Assembly (NCBI GenBank): GCA_946411385.1
Contig: CAMKDV010000011.1
Span: 62,001-126,000 of the forward strand
DNA length: 64,000 bases
Source: an uncultured Bacteroidales bacterium
GTDB taxonomy: Bacteria > Bacteroidota > Bacteroidia > Bacteroidales > Paludibacteraceae
Direction of reading: 5' to 3'
Made by a program: the position numbers and the translations under genes. Of the stretch, positions 9,493 through 18,549 are shown in pieces (position 1 is the first letter of the stretch; every line of letters begins with the position of its first letter). Below the pieces are notes generated by a model that worked only from the letters and a program-made list of their open reading frames with translations, ran no database searches and was not told the DNA's origin.

Positions 9493-9525
9493 AGTGGCGT
9501 ATCAGCAATGGTACGCCACTTTTTT
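9493..9525 (+). terminator. Intrinsic terminator after the ppiD-like gene
   Basis: A perfect 9-bp stem, AGTGGCGTA (9493-9501) and TACGCCACT (9512-9520), with a 10-nt loop and a run of Ts to 9525. Confidence 0.92.
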
Positions 9526-9575
9526 GTTACATATGCAAATAAATTTGCATGTGATGACTTTTTTTTCGCAAATTA

Positions 9576-9607
9576 TTTGCAAATGTCGATTTTTTTTTGT
9601 ATCTTTG
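9576..9607 (+). promoter_or_regulatory. Bacteroidota-type promoter for the antiporter operon
   Basis: TTTG at 9576-9579, 20 nt, TATCTTTG at 9600-9607. The surrounding 40 nt are almost identical to the rseP promoter at 26476 (two differences), including the downstream word TAGCGGAA. Confidence 0.9.
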
Positions 9608-9642
9608 TAGCGGAATTGGTATGTACCGATTTGTAGCAAAAG

Positions 9643-11514
9643 ATGCTCACGAATACATTTGCCATATTATCGCTTGTTTTGGCCATTATTTGGCTTGTGC
9701 CTTTGGTGTGCCGCAAGATCCATATTCCCGCTATTGTGGGCTTCATAGTTGTGGGTATTGCGTTGGGTGAGCATGGGCTGGGCATATTGGGGCCAAACAG
9801 GACTATTGATGTGCTGGGCAAGATGGGTATGCTGTATATCATGCTTCAGGCAGGTATAGAGATTGACATGAATGATTTCCGCCAGTACCGCCGTGGTGCT
9901 GTGGTGTTTGGTCTGTATACGTTTGCCATGCCATTCGTGCTCGGTCTGCTGGCAGGTCATCTGGTTGTAGGCATGACGTGGGAGACGAGCGCGCTACTGG
10001 GTGCGCTGCTGGGCAGCCACACACTGATGACTTATCCGATAGTGAACCGTTATGGCGTGCAGCAGTCGCCGGCTGTGAACATCACGGTGGGAGCGACGAT
10101 GCTGTCTATCACGCTTTCGCTGCTGGTGCTGGCTGTGCTGAAGAGCAAGGTGTATGCGGGAGAAGGCAGTATGTACTGGTGGCTGTTGGCGGGCAAGACG
10201 GCGCTGCTGGGCGTGGTGATCTTTGCAGTGTTCCCAAAGTTGGCGCAATGGTTCTTCCATCGCAAGCAGGACAGTGCGTCGGGTTTTGCCATGGTGATGC
10301 TGATGCTGGTATGTTCGGCAGGTCTGGCTGATTGGGCGGGACTGGATGCTATCTTGGGAGCGTTCCTCTGCGGCGTGGCGCTGAACAGATGGGTGCCCAA
10401 TCTGTCTCCGCTGATGAGCCGCATCAATTTTGTAGGCAACTCCATCTTCGTGCCGCTCTTCCTATTGGGCGTGGGCATGATGATCGATATAAGGCTGGTA
10501 GTGGCAGGCTGGGGTACGGTGTTGATGGCGCTGCTGATGATTATACTGAAACTTGCCGGCAAAGGATTGGCATCGTGGGTGGCACAGTTGTCGTTCGGCT
10601 TGTCGGATATGGAGAGGCAGCTGATGTTCGGCTTGACGCACGCTACTGCAGCCGGTACGCTGGCAATAGTTACCATTGGATACAAGATAGGCTTGTTTGA
10701 CATTACCGTTCTGAACGGCGCCGTGATTATGATCTTGCTGCTCTGCACTACTGCCTCGTTCATTACCGAACATGCCGCGAAAGAGTTGGCTCTGCAAGAG
10801 GAGGCGCGTCTGGAGAGCGAGCGTACGGAGGACCAATGGCTGGTGATGCAGGTGGGCGAACAGAAAGATGAGGCGCTCAAGACGATGGCTACCTTCAGCC
10901 AGTTGCCCGAGCCGGAGTTTGTTACGGCGTCAGACTGGAAAGAGGCTCTGCTGATGGTGGAGAACTCGGGCAAGTCGGTGGTCATCTACCATGAAGAGCA
11001 GCCGTTGAATACGATCAACCGACTGGTAGTGGCTATCCCGCGCTATGCGGAGAAAGAGCGCGACTTTATCTCCTGCTTCGGTCAGGTACGCCGTTTGAGC
11101 AGTCAGATAGGCGCCAAGGTGGTGTTCTACTGCAATGAGGATACCAAGAAGCCCTTGCAAGCGCTGTGCGCCCGTAAAGGCAAGTATCTGCGTGCGTCCT
11201 ATTGCGAGTTGCTTGACTGGGAGGATGTGTTGCAGATAGCCAAGCAGATACGCACGGACGATATGCTCGTGTTGCTGCAGGCAAGACACGCTACGCCGAG
11301 TTATAACCCGCTGTTTGTGAACGTACCGCGGATGCTCAAAGAGTTCTTTGGGAACCATAGCACTCTGGTGCTCTATCCGGAGCAGCGCACGCACGCCGAG
11401 GGACAGGATATACTGCTCACGGATATACCTCAGCCGTCGGCTATCTGGCGTCTGGTCAGCCGGGGAAAAGAGTGGCTGCTTAATCTGTGGCGCAAGCCGC
11501 AACGTACGAAATAA
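9643..11514 (+). CDS. Cation/proton antiporter (CPA2 family)
   Basis: 623 residues. About 12 hydrophobic segments fill residues 1-380, with family-typical stretches (GFIVVGIALGEHGLGILG early; GLADWAGLDAILGAFLCGVA in the middle, whose acidic Asp is in the exchange-site region). Residues 390-623 form a soluble cytoplasmic part with an alternating strand-helix pattern resembling a universal-stress-type regulatory domain. It exchanges Na+ or K+ for protons across the inner membrane. It is the first gene after the 9576 promoter. The ion cannot be told from sequence. Confidence 0.92.
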   Translation: MLTNTFAILSLVLAIIWLVPLVCRKIHIPAIVGFIVVGIALGEHGLGILGPNRTIDVLGKMGMLYIMLQAGIEIDMNDFRQYRRGAVVFGLYTFAMPFVLGLLAGHLVVGMTWETSALLGALLGSHTLMTYPIVNRYGVQQSPAVNITVGATMLSITLSLLVLAVLKSKVYAGEGSMYWWLLAGKTALLGVVIFAVFPKLAQWFFHRKQDSASGFAMVMLMLVCSAGLADWAGLDAILGAFLCGVALNRWVPNLSPLMSRINFVGNSIFVPLFLLGVGMMIDIRLVVAGWGTVLMALLMIILKLAGKGLASWVAQLSFGLSDMERQLMFGLTHATAAGTLAIVTIGYKIGLFDITVLNGAVIMILLLCTTASFITEHAAKELALQEEARLESERTEDQWLVMQVGEQKDEALKTMATFSQLPEPEFVTASDWKEALLMVENSGKSVVIYHEEQPLNTINRLVVAIPRYAEKERDFISCFGQVRRLSSQIGAKVVFYCNEDTKKPLQALCARKGKYLRASYCELLDWEDVLQIAKQIRTDDMLVLLQARHATPSYNPLFVNVPRMLKEFFGNHSTLVLYPEQRTHAEGQDILLTDIPQPSAIWRLVSRGKEWLLNLWRKPQRTK

Positions 11515-11546
11515 ATGATTGGTCGTTATGGCTAATGAATTGATAT

Positions 11547-14500
11547 ATGAACAAAATGAGACGAGATATGAAACGCGTTATCCTTTTGCTTGTCAATGCT
11601 CTGCTGATAAGTAGTGTAGTCTGCTTTGCCCAAGATCCGCAGTACTATACAGTATATTGGTCAGTAAATGGCAATGTGAATTCAAACCAATCGGTGGAAG
11701 CCGGCAGTTTTATAGACATGACTCCCGAAGCGCCTATGCCTTCGGACTGCATTGGGTACGGCTATACATTTATTGGTTGGACTGAGTCGCCCATCAGCGG
11801 ATCGCAAGGTTGGGAACCTACCCCGTTGTACACTAACGTATCCGACTTCCCCAGCGTTACGCAGGATGTAACGTACTATGCCGTGTTCCGGTCAGACGCT
11901 ACAGCAGGCGGCGGAACGTATGAAATGACGGATGTGCTGACGTGCGAGACGACAGATGCGACATGCGGATCGACGAACTATACCGATTGGTCAGGAAAAA
12001 TGGCAAGTACCAGCGCGATGTACGCAGGTAATACTGCCGGTGGAAACAATGCTATCCAGATGAGGTCGAGTGGTAATAATTCAGGTATTATTACTACGGC
12101 TACAGGTGGTACGGTAACTATGGTTTCCGTTGATTGGAGCGATAAGACATCTGACGGACAAACCCTGAATGTATATGGCTCATCTACTCCTTTCACGTCG
12201 GTATCGGAATTGTATAGCGGTACCGGTACGCAGATCGGTACTATAGTGAAAGGATCGAACACCGTGTTGACGTTAGGCGGCGGATATGAGTATATCGGCG
12301 TGCGTTCCAACAACGGCGCGTTGTATCTGAACAGTATCTCTATCACATGGAATACTCCGGGTGCTGGCGGTACAATGGAGTATGTAACCTCATGCAGCAG
12401 CACTCCTGCCGGCGGTGACGCAACGAGCGGCACGCTGACGAGCGGTCAGAGCTGGTCGTTGGATGATGGCAGGTTGTCGATAACAGGTGGCGGCAATATA
12501 GCAGGTTTTGAGGATCCGGAAGGTGTGCCATGGTACAATCGTCGCAACGAGATTACTTCTCTGTTTCTGGGCGCAGACTATTTCAGCATCGGTGCGTATG
12601 TTTTCTACGACTTGGAGAATCTTACATCTATCAGTTGTCCTTCGTCGTATATGCCTACTATAGTGGCAAACACGTTCAATCCGAATAAGATATCGCAAAT
12701 CACAGCTACCGTTCGTGCGAACCTTCTCAGCCAGTATCAAGCTGACACCTATTGGAAACAGATGACGCTTGATACTTATCCTGATTCCGGTGGTGATAAG
12801 CCAACCATCATCGCAGAAGGCTATTTCGGTGACGGTGATGCTCTGCACTGGGCATTATATAGCGATGGGCAAATGAATATTGATGGTGAAGGTTATATTC
12901 CCAACTATACGATAGATACTACACCATGGGGCTCGTATGTATCGGACATAACAAGTGTGCAAATGTCGGGAGTAGTATCAAGTATCGGTCAGTATGCGTT
13001 CTACGGATGCACGAATCTCACGTATGTGTACATTCCTTATTCGGTCAGCGTCATTAGTGATTATGCATTCGGCAATTGCTACAGTTTGAATCAAATAACC
13101 AGTGATGCCGCTTATGCTCCTACGGTTAGAAGTACAACTTTCAACAATATATCTGTCAGTTATATTAATTTGTCAGTGCCGTGTGGAAGCACTGAATCTT
13201 ATCAGGCTGCTGTCATCTGGCAGGATATGAATATTACTTCTCAGGCCTGCGGCAATAGCGGCAATGAGCCGGTCACGCTTATCGCGGATGGCTATATCGG
13301 CGACGGCGATGCTCTACATTGGACAGTATATAGCGACGGCAAAATGATTATTGAAGGTACGGGAGAGAGTATTCCGGAGTATACTACGGGAGCAAATGAT
13401 CAGCCGTGGTATGACTACCGCGAAACGATTACCGAGCTTATTATCAATTCCAATTCCAGCATCATTGGCAACAACGCGTTTGCGGGATTGTATAAATTGC
13501 AATCGGTAACCTTCCCGGAGGATATGTATCTGTTGGGCGATTATTCGTTCTCAGGCTGTTATGAACTTTCGTCTATCACGGTTCGAGGAACGATTAACGT
13601 GATGTCAGCTACAACAGAGACGTTCGATGGGATAAGTGATCTTACTGCCATTAATTTGTATGTTCCGGCATCGATGTATTCCCAATATAGAGCCTCGGAG
13701 TTTTGGAGTAGGATGCGTGTCATGCCGACGGATGCCAGCGGCACGGTAAATGTGAACACGTCGTGGACACTCCACAACGGTGTGCTGTCCTTTAGCGGCG
13801 ATGTGATGGAAAGTATCCCGTACTTTTCCAGTATGGATGGTCAGCCTTGGGGAGAGTACAGAGAATCGATTCTGACCGTGGATATGAGCGGTGCACCGCT
13901 CATGAATGATATAGGCGGCTACGCGTTTGCCGGATGTACGGCACTGACGCAAGTGATTATGCCACAGTCGCTCACCTATGTCGGCGGTTATGCATTCCTC
14001 TATTGCAACTCCCTCTCACGGATTGATATGTTGACGTTGGAGCAGGTTGGAGTAGCCGAAGATGCGTTTGACGGATTACAAACCGAAAGCATCAAGCTGG
14101 TAGTGGCTGACAGTATGGTGGCAGTTTATCAGAGTGCTTCCGTTTGGGGCAACATGAATGTCACGCCGCTTTCCGAAGTTTCGAGTGGTGGAGATGATCA
14201 GTCGCAAGTCATCGTTCGGGGATATTTAGGCGATGGTGATGCACTTGTTTGGCGCTTCTATGATAACGGTCAGCTTACCTTCGACGGTGAGGGTGCAATT
14301 CCGGATTTCCCGGATATATCCTATCAGCCTTGGTCGGAATATCGCAGTCAGATCACGGAGGTCATTATGAATGCCGACATTCCATCGGTCGGCAATTATG
14401 CTTTTTCCGCTTGCGACAACCTGACTACGGTTACTTTGTCATCCTCAACCACTCAGTTGGGAGATTATACGTTCAGCGAGTGTGACGCTCTCACGCTCAT

Positions 14501-16799
14501 TACTATACCAGCCGAGGAAGTGATATCGGCATCCGAATTGGTGTTCGGTACCAGTTTCGACAGAGAGCAACTGAAGATTGCCGTTCCTGCCTCGCAAGTG
14601 GAAGCTTATCAGGGAGCGATGTTCTGGTATGAGTACAATATCATAGCGATAGATGAGGGCGGCAGTGGCGGAAACCAGGAGCCCGTTGATGAAAATATAC
14701 TTGCCAGCGGCTCGTTCTCCGGCGGTCAAGAATGGGAAGTATATAAGAACGGTGAGTTACGAATCTTCGGTGGTGGAGATATGCCGGGCTTTGACGATCC
14801 GACTTCAGTGCCGTGGTATGATTATCGCGACACGATCACTTCCTTGTTATTGTTGGCGGATTATTGGACTATGGGCCAAAACCTGTTCTATAGTCTGGAC
14901 AGCCTTACAACAGTTTCCTGCTATTCCTCTCGTTTGCCTACATTACAAGAACATACTTTCAATCCTACCAATCTGACAAAGATCACTTTACGCGTTAGCA
15001 GTGAAATGGTGTCGCAATACCAGGAGGCAGAATATTGGAGCCAAATGAATGTACAATCCTACAATGGTGGTAGTTCGGGTAATGCCGTCAACGGTAAGAT
15101 TGGTGATGTAAACTGGGAAGTAAAGGAAGGTATGTTGCGTCTGTATGGTGAAGGCGAAATAGAGTTCTCCTCAGCTGATGACCAGCCTTGGGCAGCGTAC
15201 CGCAACCAGATATACAAACTAAATGTGTCCGGCGAAATAACGCTGCTCGGCACATTCGCAGTAGGAGAATGCTCGAATCTGAACGAAGTAATCATCCAGA
15301 CTGAGAGCCTTGACTCCATCGGTATCAGTGCGTTTGCATACTGCACCGGCTTGGTACAAATATCCATATTGAGTGAGATTGTTATTAGTGCTCACTCTGA
15401 TGCGTTCACCGGTGTCACGACGTCTAACATTACGCTGCACCTGATGGAAGAAATCATGGAGAGCTATCAAGATGGCGTATGGGCTGACATGCAGAAAGTG
15501 GCGCTGAATACAGGAGGCGACGAAATCGTAGATGGCTTGGTGGAAGGGAATATGCGCTGGTCGTTCAATACGAGCACAGGCTTGCTGAGCATCTATGGTT
15601 ACGGCGCAATGCCCGAATGGATAGGCTCGATGGCTCCGTGGGGCGATTATGTGGGTGAAATTCATGAGGTTGAGGTGTGCTACGGCATAACGTACGTGTG
15701 CAACTATGCGTTTGCCAACAACCTGGACATCACGAAAGTAACTCTGGCTGCATCTGTCGATTCCATAGGAGAAAATATCTTCACGGGCAACAACTCGCCT
15801 ATTCAGTTCTATTTGCAGAGCATGACTCCTCCGGGCATAACTGAAAATACATTTGCCAATGTGCAAGGTTGCGTATATGCCTATTGCTACGAGAGCGCTT
15901 TCTCCGCTTATGATGCTCACAGGCTGTGGAGTGGTGAGGGGGGCGTTTGCCTCGGATATGACGATGATCCGCAAGATCAGGGTCTGCTGTCCTATCAGCC
16001 GCAGATGATATATATCAACAACGTACCCATTGCGGACTTCAACCCGAATCTGTACAATTACGACATCACAGTGCCTGAAGGTTCTGGCGTACCGCTCATA
16101 ACCTATCTGCCTGGCAATAGTAGTCAGGACATCACTGTAGAGCAGCCGAGCTCACTCAACGATGCCGGGTATGTCCATATTGACAATATGGCTACCTACT
16201 CAATATACTTCACCACCGACGGAGCCGATCCTCAAGGAGAAACGGTTGTGATTGCGCTTAACTCTTCATGGCGGTTTATTATGTTGCCGAGTTCGATAGA
16301 CCCCTCGGTGTCAGCTTCCGATATTGTGATTGACGGCGAAGTGGAATGGGCAAAGTACAACGGTTATCGGCGTGCCGCCGGACAATCAGGATGGGAAACA
16401 GAGGAGTTTGAGTCATCCTATAATCAGGAAAGAGGACACATCGTTCGCGCGGTGAATGATACGGCTACGATCATCATCCACCTGCCTGCCGACTACAACC
16501 AGCAGTCTGCATCGCTTAATCTTGCGCTGTATAATTCGACGCATGAACAGAATGCCAACTGGAACCTTCTGGGTAACCCGTACAGCGCAGGTTATAGTAT
16601 CGCAGGCTTGGAAGCAGTAGGCATCGAGTCGCCTATCACCGTCTGGAATGGAACGGGCTACACCACCTATACGCCAGGTATTGACGATTATGTACTCCAG
16701 CCGTTTGAGGCGTTCTTTATCCAACATAGCGAGGATGGTCCTGCCAGACTCAATCTCTCGCCGCAGTATGTTGTGAACAGTATTGATGGCGGCCATTAA
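11547..16799 (+). CDS. Giant BspA-like leucine-rich repeat surface protein
   Basis: 1750 residues. Signal peptide at the N-terminus (MKRVILLLVNALLISS, which also offers a start at 11568), an InlB/Listeria-Bacteroides repeat at about 34-115 (YTFIGWTES), a jellyroll-like domain at about 125-270, then eight modules of roughly 130-160 residues each (starts near 275, 418, 577, 730, 886, 1048, 1180, 1330). Each module has a lead-in such as GYIGDGDALHW, a PW..YR..I motif and LRR_5 repeats (IG.YAF.GC..L). Residues 1470-1750 hold a cadherin-like strand domain and a region containing WNLLGNPYSAGY that usually precedes a type IX secretion C-terminal domain, but no such sorting domain follows. Probably cell surface adhesion or protein binding. 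Function is inferred from family only. Confidence 0.9.
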   Translation: MNKMRRDMKRVILLLVNALLISSVVCFAQDPQYYTVYWSVNGNVNSNQSVEAGSFIDMTPEAPMPSDCIGYGYTFIGWTESPISGSQGWEPTPLYTNVSDFPSVTQDVTYYAVFRSDATAGGGTYEMTDVLTCETTDATCGSTNYTDWSGKMASTSAMYAGNTAGGNNAIQMRSSGNNSGIITTATGGTVTMVSVDWSDKTSDGQTLNVYGSSTPFTSVSELYSGTGTQIGTIVKGSNTVLTLGGGYEYIGVRSNNGALYLNSISITWNTPGAGGTMEYVTSCSSTPAGGDATSGTLTSGQSWSLDDGRLSITGGGNIAGFEDPEGVPWYNRRNEITSLFLGADYFSIGAYVFYDLENLTSISCPSSYMPTIVANTFNPNKISQITATVRANLLSQYQADTYWKQMTLDTYPDSGGDKPTIIAEGYFGDGDALHWALYSDGQMNIDGEGYIPNYTIDTTPWGSYVSDITSVQMSGVVSSIGQYAFYGCTNLTYVYIPYSVSVISDYAFGNCYSLNQITSDAAYAPTVRSTTFNNISVSYINLSVPCGSTESYQAAVIWQDMNITSQACGNSGNEPVTLIADGYIGDGDALHWTVYSDGKMIIEGTGESIPEYTTGANDQPWYDYRETITELIINSNSSIIGNNAFAGLYKLQSVTFPEDMYLLGDYSFSGCYELSSITVRGTINVMSATTETFDGISDLTAINLYVPASMYSQYRASEFWSRMRVMPTDASGTVNVNTSWTLHNGVLSFSGDVMESIPYFSSMDGQPWGEYRESILTVDMSGAPLMNDIGGYAFAGCTALTQVIMPQSLTYVGGYAFLYCNSLSRIDMLTLEQVGVAEDAFDGLQTESIKLVVADSMVAVYQSASVWGNMNVTPLSEVSSGGDDQSQVIVRGYLGDGDALVWRFYDNGQLTFDGEGAIPDFPDISYQPWSEYRSQITEVIMNADIPSVGNYAFSACDNLTTVTLSSSTTQLGDYTFSECDALTLITIPAEEVISASELVFGTSFDREQLKIAVPASQVEAYQGAMFWYEYNIIAIDEGGSGGNQEPVDENILASGSFSGGQEWEVYKNGELRIFGGGDMPGFDDPTSVPWYDYRDTITSLLLLADYWTMGQNLFYSLDSLTTVSCYSSRLPTLQEHTFNPTNLTKITLRVSSEMVSQYQEAEYWSQMNVQSYNGGSSGNAVNGKIGDVNWEVKEGMLRLYGEGEIEFSSADDQPWAAYRNQIYKLNVSGEITLLGTFAVGECSNLNEVIIQTESLDSIGISAFAYCTGLVQISILSEIVISAHSDAFTGVTTSNITLHLMEEIMESYQDGVWADMQKVALNTGGDEIVDGLVEGNMRWSFNTSTGLLSIYGYGAMPEWIGSMAPWGDYVGEIHEVEVCYGITYVCNYAFANNLDITKVTLAASVDSIGENIFTGNNSPIQFYLQSMTPPGITENTFANVQGCVYAYCYESAFSAYDAHRLWSGEGGVCLGYDDDPQDQGLLSYQPQMIYINNVPIADFNPNLYNYDITVPEGSGVPLITYLPGNSSQDITVEQPSSLNDAGYVHIDNMATYSIYFTTDGADPQGETVVIALNSSWRFIMLPSSIDPSVSASDIVIDGEVEWAKYNGYRRAAGQSGWETEEFESSYNQERGHIVRAVNDTATIIIHLPADYNQQSASLNLALYNSTHEQNANWNLLGNPYSAGYSIAGLEAVGIESPITVWNGTGYTTYTPGIDDYVLQPFEAFFIQHSEDGPARLNLSPQYVVNSIDGGH

Positions 16800-16826
16800 A
16801 ACGAATTACACACTAATTGAACAACG

Positions 16827-17339
16827 ATGAACGATTTTCGAACTTTATGTCAGCATCGTCGCTCTATACGGACATTCACACAGCAGCCCGTAGAACGCGA
16901 GAAGATTGATTATATATTGCAGTGCGCACTGATGTCCCCCTCAGCCAAACGGCTTAACCCGTGGGAGTTTGTGGTGGTGACTGACGAGACGGTGTTGCGA
17001 GGGCTGGCTGACTGCAAGACTTACGGCAGCCAGATGTTCAAGACCGCTACGGCAGGTATCATCGTAGCTCTGGACAGCAGTCTGACCGACACATGGCAGG
17101 CAGACGGCGCCATAGCGGCAGAGCATATCCTGCTGGCTGCGGCTGAGCAGGGACTGGGAGCTTGCTGGTGCCACATCTACGGCAGGGATGAGTCGGAAGC
17201 GATGGTGAAACGCCTCACAGGCATACCGGAGAACTACGCCATACTGTGTGCTATCGCCCTCGGGTACAAAGACGAGGAGCGCAAGGATTATGATTTGCAA
17301 AAACTGCTATACAACAAAATACACAACGAAAAATGGTAA
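16827..17339 (+). CDS. Nitroreductase family FMN oxidoreductase
   Basis: 170 residues, a compact member of the nitroreductase superfamily. The FMN phosphate-binding RRSIRTF motif lies at residues 11-17, followed by SPSAKRLNPWEFVVV and the C-terminal GYKDEERKDYD segment typical of small anaerobe nitroreductases. Such enzymes reduce nitroaromatics, quinones or flavins using NAD(P)H as a cytoplasmic dimer. The natural substrate is unknown. It lies 27 nt after the surface protein gene and 27 nt before pdxA. Confidence 0.92.
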   Translation: MNDFRTLCQHRRSIRTFTQQPVEREKIDYILQCALMSPSAKRLNPWEFVVVTDETVLRGLADCKTYGSQMFKTATAGIIVALDSSLTDTWQADGAIAAEHILLAAAEQGLGACWCHIYGRDESEAMVKRLTGIPENYAILCAIALGYKDEERKDYDLQKLLYNKIHNEKW

Positions 17340-17366
17340 TTTTCTAAAGACCAAAAGCTTAAAGAT

Positions 17367-18476
17367 ATGAAACCTATTATTGCTATCACCGCAGGAGATC
17401 TAAATGGAGTAAGTTACGAGATAATACTGAAGACCATCTTCCAGCAGCATATCTTGTCGATATGTACGCCCGTATTGTACGGTAACGTAGCCATCATGAA
17501 GCAGCATGCTGCGCTGTTGGACGAGGAGTTCAGTCAGCCGCAAGGCGCCATCATCTCGGATGCCGGTCAGGCACGCGAGGGGCGTGTGAACGTCATCACC
17601 TGTTATCCCGACGACACTCCGCTCAATATAGGGCAGAGCACGCCGGAAGCAGGCAAAGCCTCCTTGGCATGTCTCAAGCGCGCATGTGCCGATCTGCAGC
17701 AGGGGAAAGTGGATGCACTGGTTACCGCACCGATTAACAAAGCCAATATCCAATCCGACGAGTTCCGCTTCAGCGGACATACCGAGTACCTGACCCATCT
17801 ATTCGGTCAGAAGAACGAGTCGCTGATGATGATGGTGTCGGAAGTGATGAAAGTGGCGCTGGTATGCAACCATGTGCCTATTCGCGAAGTGCCCGAGCAG
17901 ATTACTGAGGAGCGCATCATGCGCAAGCTGGTTACGCTGAACAAAGCGCTGCAGAATGATTTCACTATCCGCAAGCCGCGTATAGCTGTGTTGGCACTCA
18001 ACCCGCATGCCGGAGATGGCGGATTGATAGGCGTGGAGGAGAGTGACGTGATCAAGCCGGCTATCGAGCATGCCAACAAGGAAGGCATACAGGCTTTCGG
18101 ACCCTATTCAGCCGACGGCTTCTTCGGTAGCGGACATTTTGCCCACTTCGATGCTATCCTGGCTATGTATCACGACCAGGGATTGATCCCGTTCAAGACC
18201 ATGGATATGAACGGCGTGAACTTCACCGCAGGACTGAACATCATCCGCACATCGCCCGATCATGGCGTGGCATACGACCTGGCAGGCAAGAACAAAGCAT
18301 CGGCGTTGAGCTTCCGCAATGCATTGACTATGGCCATCGACCTGCTACGCGAGCGCAAGATGAACAAGGAGATCAACGCTAATCCGCTGCCAATACCCGA
18401 GCCGCAGGAGCAGGAGAACGCCAGGGAGTTCCGCACCTTCTCCGAACCCAAGAGCACGGGATATAAGCCCGTTTAG
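17367..18476 (+). CDS. pdxA: 4-hydroxythreonine-4-phosphate dehydrogenase
   Basis: 369 residues. PdxA oxidises 4-phosphohydroxy-L-threonine in the DXP-dependent pyridoxal phosphate pathway. The N-terminal AITAGDLNGVSYEI motif and the metal-binding histidines in FSGHTEYL, LNPHAGDGG and AMYHDQGLIPFK are all present. The protein runs about 30 residues past the usual end with a polar, Pro/Glu-rich tail (NPLPIPEPQEQENAREF). Downstream lies the GCTGTTAGA hairpin array leading into alaS. Confidence 0.95.
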   Translation: MKPIIAITAGDLNGVSYEIILKTIFQQHILSICTPVLYGNVAIMKQHAALLDEEFSQPQGAIISDAGQAREGRVNVITCYPDDTPLNIGQSTPEAGKASLACLKRACADLQQGKVDALVTAPINKANIQSDEFRFSGHTEYLTHLFGQKNESLMMMVSEVMKVALVCNHVPIREVPEQITEERIMRKLVTLNKALQNDFTIRKPRIAVLALNPHAGDGGLIGVEESDVIKPAIEHANKEGIQAFGPYSADGFFGSGHFAHFDAILAMYHDQGLIPFKTMDMNGVNFTAGLNIIRTSPDHGVAYDLAGKNKASALSFRNALTMAIDLLRERKMNKEINANPLPIPEPQEQENAREFRTFSEPKSTGYKPV

Positions 18477-18477
18477 A

Positions 18478-18545
18478 AAGCCTTCGGCTGTTAGACGCTG
18501 ACGCTGTTAGAGCGCTTCGCTGTTAGACAGCCTCCGGCTGTTAGA
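18478..18545 (+). repeat. Tandem 16-18 bp hairpin units ending GCTGTTAGA
   Basis: GCTGTTAGA recurs at 18487, 18503, 18519 and 18537 (spacing 16, 16, 18). Three of the four units contain a tiny hairpin before GTTAGA, for example AGCC-TTC-GGCT and AGCG-CTT-CGCT. The array begins right after the pdxA stop and ends 4 nt before the alaS ATG. Related units lie on the other strand upstream of htpG. Confidence 0.85.
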
Positions 18546-18549
18546 TAAA

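Noticed and set aside
7469..9508. A 679-codon open frame on the minus strand across the ppiD-like gene
   Set aside because: It is fully antisense to a recognised protein, has an unlikely Leu/His/Arg-rich composition, and lacks any family signature. It results from codon bias in the real gene.
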